DNA of 64,000 bases from Candidatus Thiothrix putei (GTDB taxonomy: Bacteria > Pseudomonadota > Gammaproteobacteria > Thiotrichales > Thiotrichaceae), in the NCBI GenBank assembly GCA_029972225.1, contig CP124756.1, forward strand, positions 1,408,001 to 1,472,000. The letters run 5' to 3'. A program made the position numbers and the translations under genes. This document shows positions 27,705-39,577 of the stretch, one piece after another; positions within the stretch are counted from its first letter, which is position 1; each line of letters begins with the position of its first letter. Below the pieces are notes generated by a model, which made no database searches, was not told the DNA's origin, and was given only the letters and a program-made list of their open reading frames with translations.

Positions 27705-27707
27705 TTT

Positions 27708-28520
27708 ATGGAAGTTGAAACGTATACCCCCCACCCCAACCCTCCCCCGCAAGGGGTGAGGGAGCAAGAAGTTCGCGTTGGTGATCAAGTGCTGACGGAG
27801 GAGGCGATTGCGGAGGAGTTGCAATACCACCCAGCAGCACAATTGGATGAAGCATGGCAAGCAGCGGCAACCAGCTTGGTGGTGAAAACCTTGCTGGAAC
27901 AACGCGCTGCACAACTGGGTATCGAAGCCGCTAGTGAAGAAGAACGCACAGCCCTGTTGTTGGAAAGGGATATGCAAGTACCCGATCCAACAGAGGCGCA
28001 GTGTCTTCACTATTTTCAGAGTAATCGGCAACGCTTTCAAACGCCGGTATTGTTGGCAGTGAGTCATATCTTGCTGCCCGCCGCGCCGGATGATGTGCAG
28101 CAACGTGACCAACAGCGCATTCTGGCGACGCAATTGCTACGGCAGTTGCAAGCTGACGCGGACAGCTTTACGGCATTAGCCCAGCAATATTCTGCCTGCC
28201 CGTCGTCGGGGCAGGGCGGCAGTTTGGGGCAGTTGTCGAAAGGGCAAACCGTGGAGGAATTTGAGCGGCAAGTATGGCGGTTGCCGGTCAGACTTGCCGA
28301 ACAGCCGGTGGAAACTCGCTTTGGTTTCCATCTGGTGCGGGTCGATCAGCGTGTGGAAGGCGAGCCGTTGGAATATGAGCATGTGGCGACGCGCATCCGC
28401 CAGTATTTGCATGAGCAGGTGACGCGGCGGGCGTTGAGCCAATACTTGCAGGTATTGGGTGTGGAAATTGGTGTTGAGGGAATTGCCTTCAATGCTGCGG
28501 GTTCACCACTGGTGCAGTAA
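27708..28520 (+). CDS. Parvulin-type peptidyl-prolyl isomerase (NifM/PpiC-like)
   Basis: The 270-residue protein starts 3 bp after narI. A SurA/NifM-like helical N-part is followed by a parvulin domain (VLLAVSHILLP, FTALAQQYSACPSSGQGGSLGQL, ETRFGFHLVRVD; about residues 118-220). No signal peptide is seen, so it is probably cytoplasmic. A parvulin gene downstream of narI is also found in Pseudomonas nar operons, where a role in maturing the reductase is suspected. Residues 6-20 (TPHPNPPPQGVREQE) are the translation of a REP-like repeat, so the true ancestral start may have been lost or moved. Confidence 0.85.
   Translation: MEVETYTPHPNPPPQGVREQEVRVGDQVLTEEAIAEELQYHPAAQLDEAWQAAATSLVVKTLLEQRAAQLGIEAASEEERTALLLERDMQVPDPTEAQCLHYFQSNRQRFQTPVLLAVSHILLPAAPDDVQQRDQQRILATQLLRQLQADADSFTALAQQYSACPSSGQGGSLGQLSKGQTVEEFERQVWRLPVRLAEQPVETRFGFHLVRVDQRVEGEPLEYEHVATRIRQYLHEQVTRRALSQYLQVLGVEIGVEGIAFNAAGSPLVQ
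27727..27765. repeat. REP-like repeat inside the 5' end of the isomerase gene
   Basis: The unit resembles 20588-20626: CCCCCACCCCAACCC followed by the CCCGCAAGGGG hairpin core and a GTGAGGGAG arm. It lies within the first 20 codons of the isomerase frame and is translated as the peptide HPNPPPQG, the usual read-through of this repeat class. It is therefore either a tolerated insertion or a sign that the coding region starts further downstream. Confidence 0.75.
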
Positions 28521-28573
28521 GTTTTTCACAGACCCTCCGAAACCGGTCGGAAGTAAGCCACTGACCGGGGGTG

Positions 28574-28600
28574 CGGGCGGTAGCAATATCGCCCGTTTTT
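28574..28600 (+). terminator. Rho-independent terminator after the nar cluster
   Basis: The stem CGGGCG...CGCCCG (28574-28579 and 28590-28595, extended by a TA/TA pairing) is followed directly by TTTTT. It lies 53 bp after the isomerase stop and 85 bp before rlmD, so it marks the end of the nar transcription unit. Confidence 0.8.
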
Positions 28601-28684
28601 ATGTTGACGACAAATTCCCAAGCCGTTTTGCCGCTTGTGCTATCATCGGCGGCTTATATTTGAAGCCGCAGCGGAGGCGGGTGC

Positions 28685-32081
<3,397 letters not shown>

Positions 32082-32110
32082 CGTCATTGTAAAAAAAAAC
32101 GCTTCACAGG

Positions 32111-32139
32111 TTGACAGAATCAGCGCTGATCTTTACTAT
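32111..32139 (+). promoter_or_regulatory. Sigma-70-type promoter for the tRNA cluster
   Basis: A perfect -35 TTGACA (32111-32116), a 17-bp spacer and a good -10 TACTAT (32134-32139) lie 15 bp before the first tRNA-Gly. Initiation would fall around 32146-32150. It begins only 29 bp after ligA, so the tRNAs have their own strong promoter. Confidence 0.82.
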
Positions 32140-32153
32140 TCGCAACCTGTTCA

Positions 32154-32228
32154 GCGGGAATAGCTCAGTGGTAGAGCACAACCTTGCCAAGGTTGGGGTC
32201 GCGAGTTCGAGCCTCGTTTCCCGCTCCA
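32154..32228 (+). tRNA. tRNA-Gly (GCC), first copy
   Basis: The 75-nt cloverleaf has acceptor arms GCGGGAA/TTCCCGC, D-stem GCTC/GAGC, anticodon stem CAACC/GGTTG with loop TTGCCAA (anticodon GCC) and T-loop TTCGAGC. The CCA end is encoded. It reads GGC and GGU. Confidence 0.97.
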
Positions 32229-32278
32229 AATTCAAAGAAAGTACGCATACCATCCGTGCTTTTTGTAGCAAGTCAAAT

Positions 32279-32353
32279 GCGGGAATAGCTCAGTGGTAGA
32301 GCACAACCTTGCCAAGGTTGGGGTCGCGAGTTCGAGCCTCGTTTCCCGCTCCA
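32279..32353 (+). tRNA. tRNA-Gly (GCC), second copy
   Basis: Identical in all 75 bases to the copy at 32154-32228, with encoded CCA and anticodon GCC. The two are separated by 50 bp of unrelated spacer, so they form a tandem duplication within one transcript. Confidence 0.97.
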
Positions 32354-32383
32354 ATTTTCTAACAGTGGTTTACCCACAACTCA

Positions 32384-32457
32384 GGCTGAATAGCATAGTG
32401 GTAATGCACCGGATTGCAAATCCGAGTACCTCAGTTCGATTCTGAGTTCAGCCTCCA
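32384..32457 (+). tRNA. tRNA-Cys (GCA)
   Basis: The 74-nt cloverleaf has acceptor arms GGCTGAA/TTCAGCC, anticodon stem CGGAT/ATCCG with loop TGCAA and anticodon GCA, T-loop TTCGATT and encoded CCA. It is the last gene of the Gly-Gly-Cys cluster. Confidence 0.96.
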
Positions 32458-32529
32458 TCTGTATACTTCCTCCAAAATCATAGAAGCACTTCCTGATGAC
32501 TGTCTGTGTTCCCTGTAGCCTTAGCATGG

Positions 32530-32558
32530 GAGTACAAGAAATCCAGTTCCTTGTACTC
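32530..32558. terminator. Hairpin between the tRNA cluster and dctM
   Basis: Perfect 9-bp arms GAGTACAAG (32530-32538) and CTTGTACTC (32550-32558) enclose an 11-nt loop. They are followed on the plus strand by AAGTTTTAG. The hairpin lies between the plus-strand tRNAs and the convergent dctM stop, where a terminator is expected. The T tract is short. Confidence 0.5.
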
Positions 32559-32570
32559 AAGTTTTAGCTG

Positions 32571-34163
32571 CTATTTATCCAATTGGAAGTTTAGTTCGTT
32601 ACTGTCTGTTTTGGGCGACTCGATAGCTTGAGCGGGTGGTTGACCATCCAGCTTGAATTGTAATTCGTTACTGCCTGAACTGGCTTCTGGTGGTTTAGCG
32701 CTTTCCATTTGGAAATTGATTTCCTGACCCTGTGTCACAGGTGCATGACTTTTATCCAAGAACGCCGTTACCAGCCCCGGTGAAAACATGACAATGACTG
32801 TCATGATCATTTGTAAGCCTACCCAAGGTAACGCTCCCCAGTAAATGTCACTGCTTTTCACTTCTTTGGGCGCAACGCCGCGTAAATAGAACAGCGCAAA
32901 CCCAAACGGTGGGTGCATAAACGATGTCTGGATATTCACGCTCAGGGTAATCCCAAACCAGATCAAGGCCGCCGTGGCAGCCGCTTGCTCATTACCACCG
33001 AAACTCGCTAATAACACCGGTGTCAGGATTTTCTGCGCCACTGGTGCGAGTAATGGCACGAGAATGAACACGATTTCAAAGAAATCAAGGAAGAACGCGA
33101 GGAAGAAAATAAACAGATTGACGATAATCAGAAAACTGATCCAACCACCCGGCAAATCCGAAAACAAGCTTTCCACCCAATGCCCACCATCCACGCCTTG
33201 GAACACTACCGAAAATGTGGTTGCACCAATAAGAATGAATACCACCATTGAGGTAATTCGCGCGGTATTTTTGTAAGCTTGCCTGATCAGGCTCCACCAT
33301 TCTGCCGTGCCGCCAAGCTGTTTACGCCGTAAGAACGCCAAAAAGACTGCCCCCATTGCCCCCATTGCGCCCGATTCCGTTGGGGTGGCAATGCCCAGCA
33401 TGATCGTGCCAAGTACCAAGAAAATCAGTACCGCCGTTGGGATAATGCCGCGCAGGGCTTTTTTCCACAAGGCAGCACCTTTCAGGCTAATCTCGTTTTC
33501 AGGAATCGGTGGCAGCCAATCAGGGCGAATGCGGGTGAGGAAAAACGTATAGGCCATGAACAAGCCGATTTGCAGCAGGGCAGGAATCCACGCCCCTAAA
33601 TACATGCTGCCCACATCGGCACTCGCGGTCGGTGTTTTTAACTGATCCGCTAGGATAATGAGCACTAAGGAAGGTGGCACAATTTGTGCTATGGTTCCTG
33701 AAGCGGCTAATACGCCCGTGGTGTACCGCATATTGTAGCCGTAGCGCATCATGACTGGCAGTGAAATCATCGCCATGGCGATCACTTGTGCCGCGACAGT
33801 GCCAGTAATTGCGCCCAGCACAAAGCTCACCAAAATCACCGAATACCCCAAACCGCCGTGGACTCGCCCGAATAACTGCCCCATTGAATCGAGCATGTCT
33901 TCGGCAAGGCGGCTGCGTTCCAGCACTGCACCCATGAAGGTGAAAAACGGTATCGCCAGCAGCAACTCATTGGCAATAACACTGCCAAAAATTCGCTGCG
34001 GAATTGCCTGCAAAAAAGACAATGAGAAAAAGCCCATTTCGATCGAAATAAAGCCGAAAAACAGCCCAACCGCCATCAATGAAAACGCGACCGGAAAGCC
34101 GACCAGCATGAACAGTACCAACCCCGCGAACATGAGAAAGGGCATCATTTCTAAGGTAATCAT
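32571..34163 (-). CDS. dctM: TRAP transporter large permease, DctM-type
   Basis: The 530-residue protein has the many membrane helices of DctM and family motifs (FSLMAVGLFFGF, FFTFMGAVLERS, GAITGTVAAQVIAM, GATESGAMGA-like TPTESGAMGAMG). It should drive Na+-coupled uptake of an organic acid delivered by the binding protein at 36163. The C-terminus is unusual: about 60 polar residues follow the last helix, containing three related copies of a short motif (EINFQME, NELQFKLD, NELNFQLD). It overlaps dctQ by 4 bp. It belongs with dctP upstream, although a helicase gene lies between. Confidence 0.92.
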   Translation of the reverse strand: MITLEMMPFLMFAGLVLFMLVGFPVAFSLMAVGLFFGFISIEMGFFSLSFLQAIPQRIFGSVIANELLLAIPFFTFMGAVLERSRLAEDMLDSMGQLFGRVHGGLGYSVILVSFVLGAITGTVAAQVIAMAMISLPVMMRYGYNMRYTTGVLAASGTIAQIVPPSLVLIILADQLKTPTASADVGSMYLGAWIPALLQIGLFMAYTFFLTRIRPDWLPPIPENEISLKGAALWKKALRGIIPTAVLIFLVLGTIMLGIATPTESGAMGAMGAVFLAFLRRKQLGGTAEWWSLIRQAYKNTARITSMVVFILIGATTFSVVFQGVDGGHWVESLFSDLPGGWISFLIIVNLFIFFLAFFLDFFEIVFILVPLLAPVAQKILTPVLLASFGGNEQAAATAALIWFGITLSVNIQTSFMHPPFGFALFYLRGVAPKEVKSSDIYWGALPWVGLQMIMTVIVMFSPGLVTAFLDKSHAPVTQGQEINFQMESAKPPEASSGSNELQFKLDGQPPAQAIESPKTDSNELNFQLDK

Positions 34164-34744
34164 TGCTCTGGCCTCTCGTAGTGGGTATTAAGCTGGAGTT
34201 TGCCTTTGAGTGCGGCGAAGCGTTTTACCAATTCCGATAAGCCTTGCAAGACCAGTAAGCCGAAGCCGAGTGGGAGCATGAATTTGATCGGGTAACGTGG
34301 CAACCCACCGGAATTGCTGGAATGCTCCAGAATATCCCATGATGGCAGGAACAACGTTTTCCACGACAGCCATGCAAACAGGGCGCAAGCGGGGAGCAAA
34401 AATAGCAGTAGACCAAAAATGTCGATCCACAAGCGAGTACGCTCAGAGACATTGCCGTAGATAATGTCGACACGCACATGCCCGTTTTGTGCCAACGTGT
34501 GGGATGCACCGAGCATGACCGCTGCTCCAAACAAATACCATTGCAACTCCAGCGGCCAGTTGTCGCTAAGGTCAAAGCCGTAACGCAATAAAGCATTGCT
34601 TGCACTGACCACACAGGCTAGTAAGATCAATATGTTAGCAAGCTGTCCAAACCAGCCGTTGAGCATGTCAACAGCGTGAGAGAAGCGTATGAATGGTTGC
34701 AAATTTGAACCCTCATGGTGGCAATGGAGACAATAAGTGTGCAT
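34160..34744 (-). CDS. dctQ: TRAP transporter small permease, DctQ-type
   Basis: The 194-residue protein has four membrane helices and the DctQ core (ALLRYGFDLSDNWPLELQWYLFGAAVMLGASHTL, of which NWPLELQWYLF is diagnostic, and HVRVDI). It forms the permease complex with DctM, with which it overlaps by 4 bp. The start is uncertain: the ATG at 34744 has only a weak ribosome site, while a TTG at 34702 lies eight bases after GAGG and would remove 14 Cys/His-rich residues. Confidence 0.9.
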   Translation of the reverse strand: MHTYCLHCHHEGSNLQPFIRFSHAVDMLNGWFGQLANILILLACVVSASNALLRYGFDLSDNWPLELQWYLFGAAVMLGASHTLAQNGHVRVDIIYGNVSERTRLWIDIFGLLLFLLPACALFAWLSWKTLFLPSWDILEHSSNSGGLPRYPIKFMLPLGFGLLVLQGLSELVKRFAALKGKLQLNTHYERPEQ

Positions 34745-34806
34745 TTACTCAGAGTGAATGGCAAGGTTATCAATGTGGTGGTGCAGTACCACGAAGCTCA
34801 AGGTGG

Positions 34807-36078
34807 CTAACGCTTTTTGCCTTTTTTGAGTGCTGCTGCTTTTTTGGCAAGTTTTTTCTTTTTACTACCGGCGGCTTTGCCGGATGCTTTGAGTTTTTTG
34901 GGGCCGGTGTACGTGCCTTCCAAGCCTTTTATGCTGCGCCGTTTGAATTGTTGTTTCAAAAAGCGCTCAATATTCACCATCAAATTCCATTCGCTGCTTT
35001 GTATCAACGCAATGGTCAGGCCACGTGTTGCGCCACGCCCGGTACGTCCAATGCGGTGAATGTAATGGATGCCAGTACGCGGCATATCAAAGTTAACGAC
35101 CAACTCCACCCCCGGAATATCCAAACCCCGTGCAGCAAGGTCAGTCGCAATCAAGGCATTGATAGTGCCTTCCCGGAAGAGAGTCATGATACGGTTGCGT
35201 TCTTTCTGATCCATATCGCCATGTAACACCCCGCAACGTACCCGTTGTGCTTGCAAGACACCGCTCACATTATCGGCTTGTGCGCGGCTATTGGTGAATA
35301 CCAAGGCTTTAACGAACGTTTCATTCAATAACAACCATGCCAGCAACCGTTGTTTGTGTTCAGTGTTATCTGCAATGATGACTTGTTGCTCGATGTTATC
35401 ATGCTGATCTTGCAGGGTATTTAGCCCGATCATTTCCGGCTCGCGTAACACCCGTTCGGCGATTTTAATGATGCCCTCATGATTCAGCGTGGCGGAAAAC
35501 AGGAGTGTTTGCCGTTGTTTGCTGCACTGTGCTGCAATGGCTTGCAAGTCGTGGCTGAACCCCATGTCCAGCATTCGGTCGGCTTCATCCAAAATCAGCA
35601 CGTCTAGGTGGGAAAAGTCGGGTGTTTTTTCTGCCATCAATTCCAGCAAACGTCCAGGCGTGGAAATCACAATTTCAGTATTTTTACGCAACATGTTTTG
35701 TTGCACCCGGAAATCAGCCCCGCCGGTGATCAGCCCGACTTGCAAGCCCGTGAATGCCAGCAATTGTTGGCACTGCTGGTAAATTTGCTTAGCTAATTCG
35801 CGAGTGGGGACTAGTACCAACGCACGCGTACCGTACTGCTCCGCTGGATTGCTGAGTAAGTGCTGGATTGTCGGTAGTAAAAAGGCGGTGGTTTTACCGC
35901 TGCCTGTTTCCGCGCTGACCAGCAAATCACAGCGTGTTAAAGCACGGGGTATGGCCGCTGCTTGGACGGCGGTGGGTTGCGTAAAGCCCATTTTTTGCAC
36001 GGCCTGTAATAAGGGTTCAGCAATGGCAAAATCCGTGAAAGCAGGGGGAGGAGATTCTGGCGTGAGGGCTGGTTCCAT
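34807..36078 (-). CDS. DEAD-box ATP-dependent RNA helicase (RhlE/SrmB type)
   Basis: The 423-residue protein has the helicase motifs in order: Q motif (GFTQPTAVQ), I (SAETGSGKTT), Ia (VPTRELAKQ), Ib (STPGRLLE), II (LDEADRMLD), III (FSATL), IV to VI (VFTNSR, ATDLAARGLD, HRIGRTGR). A short Lys/Ala-rich basic tail follows (KKKKLAKKAAALKKGKKR), typical of helicases that act on ribosomal RNA or mRNA decay. Which orthologue it is (RhlE, SrmB or RhlB) cannot be settled by eye. It lies between the TRAP binding-protein gene and the permease genes, all on one strand. Confidence 0.9.
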   Translation of the reverse strand: MEPALTPESPPPAFTDFAIAEPLLQAVQKMGFTQPTAVQAAAIPRALTRCDLLVSAETGSGKTTAFLLPTIQHLLSNPAEQYGTRALVLVPTRELAKQIYQQCQQLLAFTGLQVGLITGGADFRVQQNMLRKNTEIVISTPGRLLELMAEKTPDFSHLDVLILDEADRMLDMGFSHDLQAIAAQCSKQRQTLLFSATLNHEGIIKIAERVLREPEMIGLNTLQDQHDNIEQQVIIADNTEHKQRLLAWLLLNETFVKALVFTNSRAQADNVSGVLQAQRVRCGVLHGDMDQKERNRIMTLFREGTINALIATDLAARGLDIPGVELVVNFDMPRTGIHYIHRIGRTGRGATRGLTIALIQSSEWNLMVNIERFLKQQFKRRSIKGLEGTYTGPKKLKASGKAAGSKKKKLAKKAAALKKGKKR

Positions 36079-36129
36079 GGTGTGAGGTGTTTCCTTGAGA
36101 ATAGCAAGATGGGGGGCATTCTGGCGTTT

Positions 36130-36153
36130 TAGACCGGGTGTTAACCCGGTCTA
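36130..36153. other. 24-bp near-perfect palindrome between dctP and the helicase gene
   Basis: Ten-base arms TAGACCGGGT and ACCCGGTCTA enclose the loop GTTA, ending 9 bp before the dctP stop codon position and 51 bp before the helicase start. In the direction of transcription it is followed by AAAA rather than T, so it may act as a processing or mRNA-stability hairpin that lowers helicase and permease expression relative to the binding protein. On the plus strand it is preceded by TTTT. Confidence 0.6.
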
Positions 36154-36162
36154 GAGCTGAGC

Positions 36163-37275
36163 TTAGAGTTTTTTGGAAAAAGCGAACTTGGCGTAGGATT
36201 GTTCTGCGACACTGAACCATTGGGCTTGGTTATTACGGAATATTTTCCAGTCGTCGTAGATCTTTTTGAATTTGGGGTTTTTGGCGGATTCTTCTTCGTA
36301 AGTTTCTACGGTGGCTTTGAAGCAGGCTTCCATGATTTCGTCACTGAACGAGCGCAATTTCACGCCGCTACCCACTAAATTAGCGAGTGCTTGTGGGTTC
36401 AATGCGTCGTATTTCGCCTGCATGTCGTTGTGGGCTTGTTGGCACGCGGCTTCCCACGCGGCTTTGTAAGCATCCGGTAATTTTTCCCACTGCTCTTTAT
36501 TGACGTAGAATGAGAGTTGCGGGCCTGCTTCCCACCAGCCGGGAGTGTAGTAGTTTTTGACGATTTTGGCGAAACCGAGCTTTTCGTCGTCGTAAGGGCC
36601 GACCCATTCGGCGGCGTCAATCGTGCCTTTTTCCAGCGCGGGGTAAATTTCGCCACCCGGTAATTGTTGTGGTACGACACCCAGCTTACTCAATACGCGC
36701 CCTGCAAAGCCACCAACGCGGAATTTTAAGCCTTCCAGATCTTTGACGGTGTTGATTTCTTTGTTGAACCAGCCGCCCATTTGCACGCCGGTATTGCCGC
36801 CCATGAAGTTGACCACATTGTATTCGGCGAAGAGTTCACGCATCAGTTTCATGCCATTGCCGTGCAGCATCCACGCGCTCTGCTGGCGTGAACTTAGACC
36901 GAAGGGAACTGCGCAATCGAAGGAAAGGGCAGGGTCTTTGCCGAAGTAATAGTAAGACGCGGTGTGACCCGCTTCTACTGTGCCGTTCTGGATAGCATCC
37001 AAGACTTGTAATCCGGGAACGATTTCGCCTGCGGCAAATACTTTTAGTGTGAATTTGCCCCCCGTGATTTTGGAAAGGGTCGAGGCGAGTACATCGGATG
37101 CGCCGTAAATGGTGTCGAGTGATTTGGGGAAACTGGAGGTTAAACGCCAACTGATGGTGGGTAAATCGCTTGAAGCGGCAGCTTTGGTAGTCTCGTCCGC
37201 TAATAGGGTGGCTGGTACAGCGGCTAAAGCAACGGTGCTGGCAGCAGCGTGCTTGAAGAATGAACGGCGTTCCAT
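36163..37275 (-). CDS. TRAP transporter substrate-binding protein, TakP-like (2-oxo acid type)
   Basis: From the ATG at 37275 (GAGGAG five bases upstream) the protein has 370 residues. It starts with a Tat-like signal (MERRSFFKHAAASTVALAAV). The mature part closely follows the TakP branch of DctP proteins: WRLTSSFPKSLDTIYGA, GTVEAGHTASYYYFGKDP, GGNTGVQMGGWFNKEI, and EWVGPYDDEKLGFAK. TakP of Rhodobacter binds pyruvate and other alpha-keto acids with Na+, so a monocarboxylate/keto-acid substrate is likely; this is inference from similarity. The permease genes lie downstream beyond the helicase gene. It is divergent from argG. Confidence 0.9.
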   Translation of the reverse strand: MERRSFFKHAAASTVALAAVPATLLADETTKAAASSDLPTISWRLTSSFPKSLDTIYGASDVLASTLSKITGGKFTLKVFAAGEIVPGLQVLDAIQNGTVEAGHTASYYYFGKDPALSFDCAVPFGLSSRQQSAWMLHGNGMKLMRELFAEYNVVNFMGGNTGVQMGGWFNKEINTVKDLEGLKFRVGGFAGRVLSKLGVVPQQLPGGEIYPALEKGTIDAAEWVGPYDDEKLGFAKIVKNYYTPGWWEAGPQLSFYVNKEQWEKLPDAYKAAWEAACQQAHNDMQAKYDALNPQALANLVGSGVKLRSFSDEIMEACFKATVETYEEESAKNPKFKKIYDDWKIFRNNQAQWFSVAEQSYAKFAFSKKL

Positions 37276-37365
37276 AGGTTCTCCTCTTTCTCGTTTGTAG
37301 TGCAAGGCGTGAGTGTAGCGCATATAATGCGCGGTTTCGATTACCACAACGGGAACACTTAACAC

Positions 37366-38586
37366 ATGGCACAATCTGTCAAAAAAGTCGTGTTAGCCTA
37401 CTCCGGCGGCTTGGATACTTCCATCATCGTCCGGTGGCTGCAAGAAAATTACGGGTGCGAAATCGTCACCTTTACTGCCGACATTGGTCAGGGCGAAGAA
37501 GTCGAACCTGCCCGTTCCAAAGCCTTGGCAATGGGCATTAAACCGGAAGAAATCTTTATCGAAGACCTGCGCGAAGAATTCGTGCGCGACTACGTGTTCC
37601 CGATGTTCCGCGCTAATACCATTTACGAAGGCGAATACCTGTTGGGTACATCCATCGCCCGCCCGTTGATCGCTAAACGCCTGATTGAAATCGCCAATGA
37701 AACCGGTGCAGATGCCATTTCCCACGGTGCGACCGGCAAGGGCAACGACCAAGTGCGCTTTGAGCTTGGTGCGTATGCGCTGAAACCGGGTGTCAAAGTG
37801 ATTGCCCCTTGGCGCGAATGGGACATGAATTCCCGCGAAGCCCTGATGCAGTATGCTGAAAAGCACAATATTCCGGTCGATTTCAAAAAGGCGGGCAAGA
37901 AATCCCCGTACTCGATGGATGCCAACCTGCTGCACATTTCTTACGAAGGCGGCCCCTTGGAAGATCCGTGGTTTGAAGCCGAAGAGGATATGTGGCGTTG
38001 GAGCGTTTCCCCTGAAACTGCCCCTGACAAGCCCACTTATGTCGAAATCACCTTCCAAGGCGGCGACCCAGTAGCACTGGATGGGCAATGTATGCCAGCC
38101 GCTGCCATCCTCGAAACCCTTAACAAATTGGGTGGCGCGAACGGTATCGGGCGTTTGGATTTGGTGGAAAACCGCTACGTCGGCATGAAATCACGCGGCT
38201 GCTACGAAACCCCCGGCGGCACGATTTTGTTGCCTGCGCACCGTGCGATTGAATCCCTGACCCTCGACCGCGAAGTCGCACACCTGAAAGACAGCCTGAT
38301 GCCCAAGTACGCTGAACTGGTTTACAACGGCTACTGGTGGAGTCCTGAGCGCAAGATGATGCAAACCATGATCGACGCATCGCAAGCCTTCGTGAACGGC
38401 ACGGTGCGCATGAAGTTGTACAAAGGTGCTGCCACGGTTGCAGGGCGTAAATCTGACGATAGCCTGTTTGATGCACGTATTGCCACGTTTGACGATGACG
38501 GCGGCGCGTACAACCAGAAAGATGCGGAAGGCTTCATCAAGCTGAATGCGCTGCGGATGCGGATTGCAGCGGTCAAAGGGCGTTAA
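37366..38586 (+). CDS. argG: Argininosuccinate synthase
   Basis: The 406-residue protein has the PP-loop [13 protein letters not shown] (residues 10-22), the ATP/citrulline-site [15 protein letters not shown] and the aspartate-site segment [10 protein letters not shown]. It condenses citrulline and aspartate with ATP to argininosuccinate in arginine synthesis. It is divergent from the TRAP binding protein across 90 bp, which must hold both promoters. slyX follows after 6 bp. Confidence 0.97.
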   Translation: MAQSVKKVVLAYSGGLDTSIIVRWLQENYGCEIVTFTADIGQGEEVEPARSKALAMGIKPEEIFIEDLREEFVRDYVFPMFRANTIYEGEYLLGTSIARPLIAKRLIEIANETGADAISHGATGKGNDQVRFELGAYALKPGVKVIAPWREWDMNSREALMQYAEKHNIPVDFKKAGKKSPYSMDANLLHISYEGGPLEDPWFEAEEDMWRWSVSPETAPDKPTYVEITFQGGDPVALDGQCMPAAAILETLNKLGGANGIGRLDLVENRYVGMKSRGCYETPGGTILLPAHRAIESLTLDREVAHLKDSLMPKYAELVYNGYWWSPERKMMQTMIDASQAFVNGTVRMKLYKGAATVAGRKSDDSLFDARIATFDDDGGAYNQKDAEGFIKLNALRMRIAAVKGR

Positions 38587-38592
38587 TTCCTG

Positions 38593-38796
38593 ATGGAAGC
38601 ACGCTTGGAAAAACTGGAACTCCTGTTCATGGAGCAGGAGCAAACCCTTGAAGCCTTAAGTCACCAAATTTACCTGCAACAAAAAGACATTGCTTCGGCA
38701 TTGCTGGAAATTGAACGGCTTAATGAAAAGCTCAAATCCATTACCCCATCTGCCGTCGGTAGTCAGGCGGATGAAACCCCACCCCCGCATTATTGA
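38593..38796 (+). CDS. slyX: SlyX family coiled-coil protein
   Basis: The 67-residue protein fits the SlyX family: an N-terminal coiled coil (ARLEKLELLFMEQEQTLEAL, then QIYLQQKDIASALLEIERL) and the usual C-terminal PPPHY. Its function is unknown. It starts 6 bp after argG and its stop codon overlaps the rsmJ ATG (TGATG), so it is translationally linked to rsmJ. Confidence 0.88.
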   Translation: MEARLEKLELLFMEQEQTLEALSHQIYLQQKDIASALLEIERLNEKLKSITPSAVGSQADETPPPHY

Positions 38797-39497
38797 TGCC
38801 TGAACGCTATCAACTGGTGCAAACATCTGCACGGCTGGAACTGCACGACACCCACGATTCCAAAGTGGGTGCGGTGTACGTCGATTTCGTGGAAGGCAAA
38901 GCCCAGCATCGCCGTTTGTTCGGTGGTGGCAAAGGGCAAGACATTGCCAAGGCGATTGGCTTGCACAAGTTCAAACACCCGAATGTGATTGACGCGACTG
39001 CGGGGTTAGGGCGTGAGTCTTTTGTGCTGGCAACCTTGGGATGCACCGTCACCTTACTGGAGCGTTCCCCGATGGTTCATGCGTTGCTTGCCGATGGTTT
39101 GCAACGTGCGCTGGCGAGTGATGATGCTGAAGCGGTGGCGATTGCCTCACGCATGACCTTGCATCAGGCGGATGCACTCGCGTGGCTGAAAACAGTAAGT
39201 GCTGATACGTTGCCTGATGTAATTTATCTCGACCCCATGTTCCCTGAGCGGCAAAAGTCGGCTTTGGTACAGAAAGAGATGCGCTTTTTCCATGCAGTCG
39301 TGGGTGCAGATGAAGATAGCGATGCGTTGCTTGAACTGGCGATCCAGCAGGCAACACGTCGTGTGGTGGTGAAACGCCCACGTCATGCCCCGGCGTTACA
39401 AGGTATTAAGCCTGCCTTTGTCATAGCTGGTAAAGCTGTGCGCTACGATGTGTATTTAGGCAAAGCAACTACGCAAGAATACGCCCATCAGGAATAA
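38796..39497 (+). CDS. rsmJ: 16S rRNA (guanine1516-N2)-methyltransferase RsmJ
   Basis: The 233-residue SAM-dependent methyltransferase has VIDATAGLGRESFVLATLG (motif I) and VIYLDPMFPERQKSALVQKE, the RsmJ catalytic DPMFP signature. It makes m2G1516 in 16S rRNA. I start at the ATG at 38796, which shares one base with the slyX stop; a TTG one codon earlier is less likely. Confidence 0.93.
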   Translation: MPERYQLVQTSARLELHDTHDSKVGAVYVDFVEGKAQHRRLFGGGKGQDIAKAIGLHKFKHPNVIDATAGLGRESFVLATLGCTVTLLERSPMVHALLADGLQRALASDDAEAVAIASRMTLHQADALAWLKTVSADTLPDVIYLDPMFPERQKSALVQKEMRFFHAVVGADEDSDALLELAIQQATRRVVVKRPRHAPALQGIKPAFVIAGKAVRYDVYLGKATTQEYAHQE

Positions 39498-39563
39498 AAT
39501 ACCGAACCATGCCATGATTCTGAGAATGACGCGGTATAATTGACGTTTTTCATGTGTATTCAT
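39456..39563 (-). CDS. Possible small membrane protein (35 residues)
   Basis: From the ATG at 39563 a 35-residue product is encoded: a basic N-terminus (MNTHEKRQLYRVILRI) followed by one hydrophobic helix (MAWFGILFLMGVFL) and RSCFA. It overlaps the 3' end of rsmJ by 42 bp and is divergent from the DUF423 gene. Positively charged start plus one helix is plausible for a small membrane protein. No clear ribosome site is seen, and the longer version of the frame runs over the DUF423 gene. Confidence 0.35.
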   Translation of the reverse strand: MNTHEKRQLYRVILRIMAWFGILFLMGVFLRSCFA

Positions 39564-39577
39564 AAGGTCATTGTGTG

